Source of the DNA: Cydia pomonella
Taxonomy: Eukaryota > Arthropoda > Insecta > Lepidoptera > Tortricidae
Reading direction: 5' to 3'
DNA: 64,000 bases
Assembly (NCBI RefSeq): GCF_033807575.1
Contig: NC_084705.1
Location: forward strand, 18,532,019 to 18,596,018
Under the pieces are notes generated by a model. That model saw nothing but the letters and a program-made list of their open reading frames with translations, was not told where the DNA came from and searched no databases. Position numbers and translations under genes: made by a program. Each line of letters opens with the position of its first letter. The first letter of the stretch is position 1. Shown in pieces: positions 24,440-34,940 of this stretch.

Positions 24440-24620
24440 TTTACAGTACATACAGTGCTACTGTATCGACTAGTGCCGTAATGCACTTTACGTGCCTATG
24501 TCAAATATTTAAAGGGCCATATGTACTGTAAAACGTTGTATGATACACGTGCGAATAGGTTATTCGCAAGTTGTGTCGATTTAAAACGTTAATTTATCGC
24601 CACTTGTTTCAAATTTACTA
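24440..24620 (+). repeat. Dispersed repeat with terminal palindrome, copy 2
   Basis: Inverse copy of 11955-12115: GGGCCATATGTACTGTAAAA, CGTTGTATGATACACGTGCG and GAATAGGTTATTCGCAAGTT, preceded by ATTTTACAGTACATAC that can pair with the GTACTGTAAAA end. No coding content. Confidence 0.6.
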
Positions 24621-24845
24621 CTTTTTGCACTCGCAATGTAATGTACTATTACAACAGAATACACTGCTACCGCACATGGTACTGACGGACATTGAACAAC
24701 TTTAAATATGTAATAAAAAAAAAAATACTAAATAATTATATTGCTCCAACATAAGTAAAACGTATAGTGTTAATTATTTATGTAGGTATCATCGCTGAGC
24801 TATAGTTAGTTACGGTACTACTCTGGATATTGACGTAAGTTTTTT

Positions 24846-24962
24846 TTATGGTAGAGGAGGCAAAAGAGCAGACGGATCACCTGATGGTAAGCGATTACCG
24901 CCGCCCATGGACACCTGCAACACCAGAGGGGTTGTAAGTGCGTTGCCGGCCTTATTTAGGTA
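24846..24962 (-). mobile_element. LINE 3' end, family C
   Basis: The minus strand reads GGCCGGCAACGCACTTACAA, CTCTGGTGTTGCAGGTGTCC, ATGGGCGGCGGTAATCGC, CCATCAGGTGATCCGTCTGC and TCTTTTGCCTCC, then an A-tail seen as TTTTTTT at 24841-24847. It is a diverged relative of family B, known as a common tail of lepidopteran LINEs. Only the untranslated end is left. Confidence 0.75.
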
Positions 24963-25203
24963 AGCAAACAGCCACTACAAGGAATACTTACTATATTGTC
25001 TACAATATGTGTGGCCCACAGCGTTTACCACTAATTAGTGCAAGTAGGTAATATTTATTAAGACCTAAACTAATCAGAGTAATCACCGTCAGTCTTAAGA
25101 GGGAAGTATACTACGTGATCGTCCATACAAATAGAGAAAACGTTTTTCCACTTCTAAATATTTTCTATTCTCCATGATTTTTTAGTATGTTACTGACACA
25201 ATG

Positions 25204-26004
25204 AAAAAAAAGCGGCCAAGTGCGAGTCGGACTCGCCCATGAAGGGTTCCGTACAATTTATGACGTATTAAAAAAAAACTACTTACTAGATCTCGTTCAA
25301 ACCAATTTTCGGTGGAAGTTTGCATGGTAATGTATATCATATATTTTTTTTAGTTTTAACATTCTGTTGATTTAGAAGTTACGGGGGGGGGGGGGACACA
25401 TTTTACCACTTTGGAATTGTCTCTCGCGCAAACCGTTCAGTTTAGAAAAAAATGATATTTTAAACCTCAATATCTTTTTTGAAGACCTATTCATAGATAA
25501 CCCACACGTATGGAATTTGATGAACAATTTTTTTTTAATTTTTTGACGTATAAAAAAGCTACTTACTGGATCTCGTTCAAACCAATTTTCGGTGGAAGTT
25601 TTCAAGTTTATATTTTTTTTAGTTTTATCATTCTCTTATTTTAGAAGTTACACACATTTTACCACTTTGGAAGTATCTCTCGCGCAAACTGTTCAGTTTA
25701 GAAAAAAATTATATTAGAAACCTCAATATCATTTTTGAAGACCTATCCATAGATATCCCACACGTATGGGTTTGATGAAAAAAAAATTTTTTGTCTCAGT
25801 TCTAAGTATGGGGAACCCCCAAAATTTATTGTTTTTTTTTTGTGTGAAAATCTTAATGCGGTTCATAGAATACATCTACTTACCAAGTTTGAACAGTATA
25901 GTTCTTATAGTTTCGGAAAAAGTGGCTGTGACATAAACGGACAGACAGACGGACATGACGAATCTATAAGGGTTCCGTTTTTTGCCATTTGGCTACGGAA
26001 CCCT
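25204..26004 (-). repeat. GTCY-type repeat, copy b, with internal 280-bp duplication
   Basis: Opposite orientation to copy a. The left end carries GGCCAAGTGCGAGTCGGACT and AAGGGTTCCGTAC; the right end carries GGACAGACAGACGGACATG and the GGAACCCT hairpin. The body is internally duplicated: CTACTTACTAGATCTCGTTC at 25279 and CTACTTACTGGATCTCGTTC at 25559 (period 280), each followed by about 200 bp of similar sequence. A G-run lies at 25383-25394. The short minus-strand open frame here is not a gene. Confidence 0.8.
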
Positions 26005-27561
26005 AACTAGGTTTATAGGTTTTCCTTTTATTCAAAATTTGCAAAACAAAAGAAAAAAATTTTTTTTTTAGGTCGTTCTCAAAGTATATGACTGCTGTCA
26101 GTCAAAAATCCGTCAAACTTTTCATAGGTTTTGTATTATTCGATGGAATTTAAACGCAGGCATAAATCTGGAGAATGACCCACTTCAGTTTTTCTTCACT
26201 CGGTTTTTTTGTTGTTTTCCCAAGTTTGCTACCAACTAACAACGATGAAATCGTTTTTGTTACACCTGACAAAATAACCACAGCAGTAGGAAAGGTGACT
26301 ATAAATTGTCGTTTGTTTAATTTAGTACTTCATTTAAAAGGAAGGACCTAACCGTAGAAAAATGGCCGTACCACGAGTTGACGTTTACGTTAGCGACTGC
26401 GTGAACTCAATCGCATTCCCTCTCTAACGCACCAATCAATGAGTGCGAGCGAGATGGAAATGTCAACTGTAACTCGTGGGAGTCGTGGAGGTACGAGTAT
26501 TGTATGTAACGTTGTATAACTTTGTCAAAAAATGCTCGTGGCGTACAACTGCTGCATTCGATACGTACTCACGACATAAAGACGAACTTCAGCATGAGAA
26601 GTAATAAATTAAAACTCACGATTCAATTACTTTAAATATTAATCGTGCACGTTACGTTACAAACAATTAGTAACTACGATATAGGGCTTGTTACAGCATG
26701 ACGTCTTGAAGTAACGCTGTGAGAGCCTTGAGGAAAAAATCCATCTTTAACTTTTATTAATTACTAACAGTTTATTTAAGTAATGCAGATAGTCCCATGT
26801 CACAATATACAGGTGCACCGAGACCATGAAATATAGTGACTACAGCCGATTGTGCAAATGATATAGAGTAAATACCTCGAGCGGCAGTAAAATACCTTTT
26901 GAAAAGCATGCAGTATACGGCTTTACATCTCAAGCGTAGCTATGCAGGAAGTATTGCATCGATAAAATTAATAGTTCCTACAATTTTGCTGCCGTTTGTA
27001 ATATATGAAAGTACAGGAAGTAAAATGTATTTTCATTTTATTCCTGTTTTCAGTTTATGGCTGATATTTTCTATTCCTCGGAGTTCGTGTTCGGTATTAG
27101 ATTCATATATCACTTCTTACGAATATGATACTTTATTTCTATTACTCATAATATTTAACGCAATTACGTAGTACTTACTTACGACAGGTACCGACCTACC
27201 TACTTTAATCTGCATTGTTTTATTACAGCTAGCCCATTTAATTGCCACAATATTTCTCCTTGCATTAAATAAAGATCGGATTTTTTTAAATCAATACTAT
27301 TAATTTAATAGTAAAAAAATTGAAACTAAAACAAGTCAAAAACCATAAATAAGTGGATCGGTAGTTCATAATTTGGTTGCTCCATATTAATATGCAGCAC
27401 CTCAAGAAAACCAACTCGTATTTTTTTGTGGTTTGTGTAGCAAATACACCATTGCTTATACATATTAAGCATTTCATTATAGAAAGACTAAGACTTGATA
27501 TCAATTCCTTATATTTTGTATTTTTATGGTTCCTTTTCACTCACTGGGTTTTACAGTACTT
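26005..27561. other. Spacer with foldback fragment
   Basis: No gene supported. Around 26370-26500, GTACCACGAGTTGACGTT and ATGTCAACTGTAACTCGTGG form a loose inverted pair. At 26503-26545, GTAACGTTGTATAA with GTCAAAAAATGCTCGTGGCG matches one arm of the palindrome in the 59448-60161 element. The open frame 26899-27171 has no recognised homology. Confidence 0.45.
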
Positions 27562-27784
27562 AAAAAACCGGACAAGTGCGAGTCGGACTCGCCCACCGAG
27601 GGTTCCGTACTTTTTAGTATTTGTTGTTATAGCGGCAACAGAAATACATCATCTGTGAAAATGTTAATTGTCTAGCTATCACGGTTCATGAGATACAGCT
27701 TGGTGACAGACGGACGGACGAACGGTAGGACAGCGGAGTCTTAGTAATAGGGTCCCGTTTTACCCTTTGGATACGGAACCCTAA
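27562..27784 (-). repeat. GTCY-type repeat, copy c (short form)
   Basis: Starts with CCGGACAAGTGCGAGTCGGA, CTCGCCCACCGAGGGTTCCG and ends with GACAGACGGACGGACGAACG, then CCCGTTTTACCCTTTGGATA and CGGAACCCTAA. It is 223 bp long, lacking most of the body of copies b and d. Confidence 0.75.
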
Positions 27785-28494
27785 AAATGATTTACCTACT
27801 GCTGTAATAAACTAAACAATAATTTCATCATACTTGTTCATAAAGGATACATATCCACGGTGTTTTGTGTATATATGATAGTAACCAACAATGTTTTATT
27901 TTTATTTTTTTTATTATATTAATCTTATGATAAGAGACCGGATTGAACTACTTAATTTTTATTTCGCTTAATTTCAAATAAAATAAAAATACCTAATATT
28001 ACGGCACCAAAATAATCTCGTTTATAAAGGTTACCTTGGTTACTAAAAACTCTAAAAGACTGCTGCGGGGCCGGTGGCGGTTGTCACTATGCCCGTCACT
28101 TTCGCGCTTACGTACTCGTTAGAACGGGACAGGCATGGTGACAAAAGAGCCGACCATCTTTAGCCCTTCTGAACATCATAAGGCACAAGTTTTATGAAGC
28201 AATAAGAATAAAAATAAAGAATATATTTATTTCAAGAATTTGGCATTACAAGAGGAGCAGTACATTGACCCCCACACTAGGCTCAGCTTGTATCGTGGGA
28301 ATCTCAGAGAAGTATCGAAATGGTGGGCTTCTTATTTTAACAGAATATATTATTGTTAAAGCTAAATTATATATAAGATTTTTTTTTATTATATGACTAA
28401 CCATCTAAGTACAAAGACAGTTATAAATATGATAACAACATGATCAACTAACTTCACGTTTAGTTTAATAAAATGTCAACACTTGTATACAGTG
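27785..28494. other. Spacer, no gene seen
   Basis: Between 28045 and 28150, GGTTGTCACTATGCCCGTC and GGGACAGGCATGGTGACA form an imperfect inverted pair, probably an old MITE. No coding feature is recognised. Confidence 0.4.
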
Positions 28495-28745
28495 TTCCTT
28501 CCTCAAAGGTTAACTGGAAGAGATCCCATAGAGGGATAAGTTCGCCTTTGTTGTATTGAATTTACTTTGTAACTGTGTTTCTCGTGTTTTTATTTATAAT
28601 ATATGAACAATAAAGTATATACATACATACATACATATACATGTATAATAACATGTACGTAATCGAGCATATACTTTAACTGTCTATAGACAAAGGCGAA
28701 CTTATCTCTCTATGGGATCTCTTCCAGTTAACCTTTGAGGAAATG
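28495..28745. repeat. Inverted pair of LINE-type tails
   Basis: A tail at 28496-28640 (GGTTAACTGGAAGAGATCCC, GGGATAAGTTCGCCTTTGT, AATAAAGTATATACATACAT) is a common end of lepidopteran retroposons with a TACA microsatellite. The same sequence is inverted at 28690-28743. The two make a palindrome of about 50-bp arms with a 137-bp loop. Confidence 0.7.
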
Positions 28746-29207
28746 AGTAGAATAGAAGTAATGATGAATGAATGACAAAAAAAAAACAAAGTGTACAATC
28801 ACTAAAATTAAGGAAATGCCATATGTATAATCATACACTTGTAAGTTACAGTATCATATACTACAAAATAATAGTTTTGTAACATATACTATAAAATTCC
28901 GCTTCCACAAGCTACAGAAGGCACAGGACGATTTTATCTCACAAATTGCTTTTGAAGTACAACCAGTGAGCAAGAAGGTGTTACCTTTTTCACTTAAGGA
29001 GCCAAGACGCTGGTCCAGCGGCCCGGAAATCTTTAAACTAGTTATTTAAGAACCAGGCAGCCGTGTAAGCAATACTCCTAGTGGGCGAAGACTGAACCCT
29101 TTTCACTTCACTTAACTATATTCACGGAGCAGTGGATTATACGTTTAGTCTACTACGATTTTTTGCGCTTTAGGGTTCCTCGAGGCACCTCTGATGTTTT
29201 TTTATAA

Positions 29208-29965
29208 GTGCACCGCGACTGTATCCCTCGCGCGCAATATACTAATCGTCCCTTTCTAAATAATGCATACAGTAAGAAAAAGACTTATAAGCAACTAAAA
29301 CTCATATTAGATTATGCTGACATTTGCTATCTCGACCTTACCCAGGACCAGCAAAATCCTTGTATAAGGTTTATATTTGGCTTGCGCAAATATGACCATG
29401 TGTCACAGTTTCGTTCTCAGCTCAAGTGGATTTCTATTTTTCTCCGCCGTTACTCTCAAGTTCTCGCCCTCCTTTATAGCATTCTCTTTAACCCCGCTAC
29501 GAGTACACCACCTTATCTCAAAGAGCGTTTCAAGTATCTTTCTTATATGAGATGTTCTCAGACTTATATTCTTCCTCCTCCCTCATCTACTTCAAAATTT
29601 TATAATAGCTTTTTTATCTACCTTCCGGGCTGTTCGGTTGTGAATTAATTTTAGCTAAATCTCTCTCCATTTCCTTTCTGTCTCTGCCTTAAGTTGCCAT
29701 TTAATATATTGCATATTATTATTTATTTTTGTATTAGGTATTGTACTACATAAGTATGTGTGTTTGGGTTTACCAGGCTCCATATTTAGGTAGCTCCGTG
29801 CACTACCCGTTGACTTTTGTACGAATTCTACATTTCCTGCTACCTAAAGATTGTCTGGAAGAGATCGATTTTTAGCGATAAGACCGCCTGTTGTTAACTG
29901 GTTCTATTTTTTTAAATTTATTTGTAATTTTACATGTATGTAAAATGTATAATTGTTGGTACAAT
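29208..29965 (+). pseudogene. LINE relic, reverse transcriptase C-terminus and 3' UTR
   Basis: The frame encodes LILDYADICYLDL, then NPCIRFIFGLRKYDHVSQFR, SQLKWISIFLRRYSQVLALL, PPYLKERFKYLSYMRCSQTY and ILPPPSSTSKFYNS, which is the post-RT region of a LINE ORF2. A short deletion lies after TQDQQ, and the conserved end (usually AVRLWNSLP) is lost by frameshift before the stop at 29646-29648. The 3' part (AGATTGTCTGGAAGAGATCG, GCGATAAGACCGCCTGTTGT, TACTTACTTACT) is the element's tail. Confidence 0.8.
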
Positions 29966-30004
29966 AATAGAATATTTACTTACTTACTCATCTATTAATT
30001 ATAT

Positions 30005-30140
30005 TTTAGTTAAGTAACTAAGTAAGTAAATATTCTTTATTGTGCACCATACAATACAGTCAAAATAGACAGGAAATGAAAAAACACTTAAAAGTTTGGT
30101 AACAACAGGCGGTCTTATCGCTAAGAAGCGATCTCTACAC
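30005..30140 (-). mobile_element. LINE 3' tail, inverted copy
   Basis: The minus strand carries AGAGATCGCTTCTTAGCGAT, AAGACCGCCTGTTGTTACC and AATAAAGAATATTTACTTAC, the same tail as at 29855-29965 but inverted and only the last 130 bp. The two tails face each other across about 40 bp. Confidence 0.75.
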
Positions 30141-30223
30141 ATACAAAAAATCGTGGTAGTAGTTATACAGTTGGTTGTAAATTTAATTGTAAACTTTAGA
30201 TTTATTGGGTAAAATATTTAAAG

Positions 30224-30361
30224 GTACAGTCACGTCTGAAAAGATCGACACGATCGAAGTGCCAAAAATATGTATACACGACCTTATGGCCCATATATTA
30301 GAGTATTGTGTACATATATTTGGCACTTTGCCCGTATCGATATTTTCAGACGTGACCGTAC
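30224..30361. repeat. 138-bp foldback MITE
   Basis: GTACAGTCACGTCTGAAAA (30224-30242) is matched by TTTTCAGACGTGACCGTAC (30343-30361) with one mismatch. The inner arms AAGTGCCAAAAATATGTATA and CATATATTTGGCACTT also pair. No protein is encoded. Confidence 0.85.
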
Positions 30362-30414
30362 ATATATCAAATTAATCCAGTACAACCTGTACGGAATTAC
30401 GAATATAGTCGTTC

Positions 30415-30510
30415 TTGTCTACGGGACAGCGTGATAAAACGCTGTCCGTCACTTTCAATCTCGCGGTGTTAAAAAGTGACAGTTATTTTATCACGCAGAT
30501 AAAGCCATCC
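30415..30510. repeat. Imperfect foldback repeat
   Basis: GCGTGATAAAACGCTGTCCG, TCACTTT pairs with AAAGTGACAG and TTTTATCACGC with small bulges. Likely another MITE remnant 60 bp from the previous one. Confidence 0.55.
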
Positions 30511-32130
30511 ATAATAATCCTGCTGGAATTGTTTCAGTTTGGCTGCGTATAGGTCGATTTTAACAGTTTAATTTATATAAAAAAGTATCTGCAGATATTT
30601 TTCAAGTATCTCTTTTCTTATCTAGATGAAAATTAAATGATATCAATATCAATTTAGATGAAAATTGTCCGAGGCCTATGCCTGACATATGATTGTTTTT
30701 GTGACAAAACTAAACATTGTAGACGATATTGCTGGCAGAAACTAATATAAAATCCTACATGTTTAGTAAGTCTATTTAATTATCAACGTTAAAATTAGAT
30801 AATAAAAAAAGTTGATTTGGTATATATCACTTTATAATTAAATTACGGAGAGAGAAAATAGGTATTTACAGACATTTTTTTGAAGCTCTTTATTCTTTGA
30901 TGACGATTACTGTTGTCTTCATTATCACGAATATTATTAATACCATACGTGCAATAAATCCAAACATGGAACCAATAGTCGCCACTTCAACGGTTTAAAG
31001 CTTTATTGAAGGTGCTTCAAGGTGCAGGATTTTGTTAAATTTTGCTGTGTAAAAGGCATTTATTGGAAGGGCAATATTGTTCGCTGATAGTGATTGCTTG
31101 TAGATGTGCCTGTTATTCGGGAATTGTAATACCATACCTCGGTGGTGAATGTTTATTGATTTTGTTTTGATTGTGATAATGAACAACAACGAACAATTAC
31201 GAATTTTATTACATGTCATTTCACGCCACCCGCCGAGTTGGTTAGAGTTGATCATCGTTGATTTTTTCACTGTGATTGACATCTGCATATACAATTTAAG
31301 AACTAACTATTATTGAATGATTCATGAACTGTATTTAATTAAATTAGTGTAATAGTATTGGAATCGTCAATAATCTGATTATGAGATTTCAACAAGTAAG
31401 TACATCGACTATTCATACTGTTCATCTTCAAAGAAATTGCCCTGTTTTTGTCAAATATGTTTTCATTTAGAACTAATTAGATAATGTTGTATTCAGAATT
31501 CAGTTGGTATCTTACTTATATTAAAGAAAACCAATGCCATCTGCTTAGCTTCTTCACTAGGTATTAAATATATCACAAATAATAATTTAACTAGAAGCTT
31601 TCAAAGGTAAGATTAGAAGAATAAGTATCCTAATTTCACCATGTCACATATATTCGTTCCTGGCTCAGTTGGAATACACTCGCTTTGGAATGACGAAGTT
31701 CCGGGCAATGAGAACTTTTTTGTATTTTTTTTGCACTTTAATTTCCTATTTTTGATTGACTAAGCTTGTAGCAGGGAGATGGAGGTCCCTGGATCTATCC
31801 CCTGAATTGTAACTTTTGTATTTTATTTTGCATTTAAATTTCGTATAGTTGATTGCTAAAGCGAGCGCGAGGAGCGTGCTACGCATATTCGTTTCAGTTT
31901 ATTTGTCTGAATTTTTTTTCAGCCGTTAAATTTCAAGGAGACGGACAGATGCGCAGGCGAAAACGGGTGCGGTGTGTGGGGGTCCATGTTCAGAATTTTT
32001 CGGAGCAGTTTTTGCAGTAACAGATTAATTTATCAACTTTGGCTTTTCTATTGGACGTCGATATAGATCGGAATATTGATATTATTTTAGGAACAGAAGT
32101 TGAAACGTAAGTTATATTGCTTTAACTACC
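30511..32130. other. Spacer, no gene seen
   Basis: 1.6 kb of A+T-rich sequence. The minus open frame 30995-31294 is not recognised. No RNA gene or retroelement domain seen. Confidence 0.35.
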
Positions 32131-32133
32131 AAA

Positions 32134-32388
32134 ATGAATATCATAGCTAAAAGAGAGAAACAGTTTTCTAACATTTTTCCCCAGCCCGGGCAGCAATGTT
32201 TTGGGGTGGCTGTCGCGACAGAGAGTTACGGTAGGGCTCGTGGCATTATTTTAGACAATTTTGGTGTAGATAGATTACTAGCAGCCGGCGATGCCTGCTA
32301 TAGATCTTGTCTACAAAAATGCAGGGCACGATTTTACAGGAACACAGTGTTCCGACGATTTATTATAAATCTCCAGTTGATATTTTAG
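32134..32388 (+). pseudogene. Unidentified coding-like fragment
   Basis: An 84-codon frame starts MNIIAKREKQ and contains PQPGQQCFGVAVATESYGRA, RGIILDNFGVDRLLAAGDAC. It has balanced amino acid use unlike the chance frames around it, which suggests a piece of a real protein. I cannot name the family. The continuation appears to change frame near 32340-32390. It may be a fragment of a large mobile element. The function is unknown. Confidence 0.35.
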
Positions 32389-33131
32389 GAAAGGTATTCG
32401 ATGTATAGTAGAGGAATTAGGGGCGGATTTGCGGATGGGGCACCCTGCAACTTTTTCTTAAAAGACGCTACTTGGCACAGTTGTTCCTTAGGTCATTCTA
32501 AGCTGATTTAGCCCGGTTGACACGCGGTACCCCCCGACTGTTGGAAGGGGAAGGGGTTTGGGAAAGGTACATCTCCCGTATTGCATTCTGGGCTCCATAT
32601 CTGCCCCCATATAGCTATCAGATCAAGTTTAGTATCGTTTTCGTATAATTCAAGGATGACTAATTCATTTCTGGTACAAACTTTTTACCCGTCCATAGAA
32701 AAAAAAACGGAGTAAATTGAAAAACCACAAAATTTTAAATTAAAAAATTTCGGAAAAAAGTCGATTAGAATTATATTGTTTCGAAATTCACAAAATAAAA
32801 AATATAATAATATAGCCCACTTATTCTTAAATATAAAAAGTGAAAAACATCTTTAAAGTAAAAACGTGTCAAAAAAAGATAAAAACGAAGACGGGGCGGA
32901 ACCACTCTCGCGGTCGGGTTTCGGCCGCGGCGCCGTGAGCGGAGCGCGGCGTGCGGATTGTAGTAGGTATTTTGTAGTTTATTTTTATAGATAGCTTACC
33001 TGAGTGTTTGCTCTACATCGTAACTTTATAAAACTGCATCATCATTTTATTTTCGTAACATTTTTAGAAAAAACCAAAATTAAAGTTTGAAATAAAACAA
33101 ATTTTTATGTAATATTTATTTATTGAAACTA
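32389..33131. other. Spacer with a GC-rich block
   Basis: No gene seen. A short GC-rich stretch at 32891-32957 (CGGTCGGGTTTCGGCCGCGG and CGTGAGCGGAGCGCGGCG) contrasts with the A+T-rich surroundings and may be a fragment of a repeat or a LINE tail. Confidence 0.35.
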
Positions 33132-34126
33132 TTAATTGACAATATAATCACCATCATTATCTAGAACATGTAACCAACTGCTAGGTAGAGTTTCAATACC
33201 CTTGGCCCAGAATAAAAGTGGCTTAAGAGGCAAAGAAGTTGGCAAGGTGATTTTTGTAGGTCGCCAGAATTTTCGAATTTATTTTTACGAAGATGCTCTT
33301 TCGAAGTCCGAAAAAGATGGTAGTCGGAAGGTGCTAGATCAGGGCTATAAGGTGGGTGAGGTATTGTTGTCCAACTAAGTTCCCCTAGAAATTTACAGGT
33401 CATTTTCGCCGTATGAGGTCTTGTATTATCATGAGGTAATGATACTTCAAGACGTTTTGGCATTTTTTCTTTAACAGCGTTAGCCAACTTTTGTAGTTGA
33501 TTCACATAGGCTTTGTCATCGATAGTTTGATGGTCCTCCAGTAACTTCCACAACAACATTCCTTGCGAATCCCACAAAACTGACAGGAGAAGTTTTTGGC
33601 CATGCAGACTGCTTTTCGGCTGAGTTGGTGGCCGTTTATCGGAAGGTATCCAAAAGGATTTTCGTGTAACGGTCTCGTACAAGACCCAGGACTCGTCTCC
33701 AGTGATGATTGACTCCAGGAAGCTCTTTTTTTGGGGGCGCAGTAGCAGACTTTCACAAATGTTGACACGTAATGCACGTTGAGCATCGGTCAAAGCATGA
33801 GGCTTCCACCTTGACAAAACTTTACGGTAACCCATCGACTGCAGATGGCGATCTAAGGTTCTGTAGTGATAGTTTAGAGTTTTCTCTAAATCTCTGGTGG
33901 TGGAATTCTTGCAATGCGTCTTCCTCAAAAGTGATGGGGCGACCAGTATGAGGAATGTCTTTTAGACTCGTGTCTCCTTCATTAAAGCGCTGGAACCAAT
34001 CTCGTACTGTGCAATTGGTAGTAGTGTTTGGGCCAAAAGCAGTGTTAATCTTATTTGCTGTTTCCCTCGAACTAGTGGCCATTAGTGTTCGTATAAGTAA
34101 ATCGCTCGAAGTTGATGTTGGTCCAT
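33132..34126 (-). pseudogene. mariner transposase pseudogene
   Basis: Minus-strand start MDQHQLRAIYLYE at 34126, then a frameshift near 34083. The helix-turn-helix region follows (SSRETANKINTAFGP, TVRDWFQRFNEGD, GRPITFEEDALQ), a second frameshift near 33905, then STTRDLEKTLNYHYRTLDRH and LRVNICE. The DDE/D catalytic triad is intact: TGDESW, HDNTRPH and, 34 residues on, SPDLAPSDYHLF, which is the DD34D signature of mariner. A third frameshift near 33250 leads to W-HVLDNDGDYIVN and a stop at 33132. About 330 codons match the usual 340-350. The 5' terminal repeat is probably near 34268-34292 (GCAACAACCCAA, then TA). The other terminus was not found. Confidence 0.92.
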
Positions 34127-34294
34127 TTATTCGATATTAACTAAATCCCTGTAACAAGCCTGCACTTATATAACCTACGTGAAAGATTCGAGAACATTCT
34201 ACTATATACTAGATTTATTCTAGAATATACCCGAGACTACTGAAAATATCAAGGAAATTTAGAAGTGGGAAAAAAATTATGCAACAACCCAATA
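34127..34294 (-). mobile_element. mariner 5' UTR and possible terminal repeat
   Basis: The distance from the transposase start to a TA dinucleotide at 34293-34294 (about 165 bp) fits mariner 5' UTRs. The end read outward-in would be TTGGGTTGTTGCATAATTTT. Without a matching inverse end near 33000-33130 the boundary stays provisional. Confidence 0.45.
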
Positions 34295-34479
34295 ATTTAA
34301 TTTTTAAATATTAGAAGATTGGCATGTAAGATTGATTGTCTGTCCTAATGATCATATTCGTAAAAAAATCCCGTCTAGTTACCTAGCCTAGTGGGTATAT
34401 GTGAGCGATGCGAAGAAATTGCAAAAATCTTAGCATAAGGGTGTTAGTCTGCACACGCTCTACCACATCCACAAAGATC

Positions 34480-34804
34480 CGTACCTACAACACTTCAAAT
34501 GTCATCTTACGCAGTTTCATCTATTTGCACACTTTTGTTTGCATTTTCATCTAATCAGCTCAATACGTGCGCCAGATGCTACTGGTAAGGTTGACCAAAC
34601 TGGCTCCCAAAGATTGCAATCCTTAGCCGACCCCCACTTTGAAGGTAAAGGCAGATTTTGCTCCGGTACAAGGAGATGTCCCCATACGTGTCCGCCTTGG
34701 TACACCGCCCGAAGCATATGCCGCTGTAAAAAACGTTTGGTAGGTGGTAAGTTTTCGATGCTCCGATTGTTTTTTGTGAACAGTTTTCTCCTGCTAGTAT
34801 TCAT
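34480..34804 (-). pseudogene. Relic of an insect repeat protein with CXC-like cysteine tail
   Basis: On the minus strand the frame has ENLPPTKRFLQRHMLRAVYQ, GGHVWGHLLVPEQNLPLPSK, WGSAKDCNLWEPVWS, LPVASGARIELIR. The order LPPT----L--H--R--YQ---W-, P---WGW-----L-P--T--P-AP-EL-- and a cysteine-rich tail occurs in many copies in insect genomes, usually ending in a tesmin/TSO1-like CXC stretch. Here the tail (about 34480-34560) is still visible as CKQKCANR but several Cys codons have become stops. It is broken and the host element is not known to me. Confidence 0.5.
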
Positions 34805-34940
34805 ATCGGTTCAAGCGCCCGATCTGAAATAAACAATGATAAAACGTGCACATTGCATATGAAAAATCACCATTCGCGATTTCAAAGTCTATAGGTAAAG
34901 GTATATAAGTTATTATAATAGAGTTCCTATATATTTTACA

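Noticed and set aside
25372..25605. Minus-strand frame in the GTCY repeat
   Set aside because: It overlaps an internally duplicated non-coding repeat and is disrupted in the other copies.
26899..27171. Hydrophobic 90-codon frame that could be a receptor exon
   Set aside because: No conserved chemoreceptor motif, no splice context, and composition like the surrounding A+T-rich DNA.
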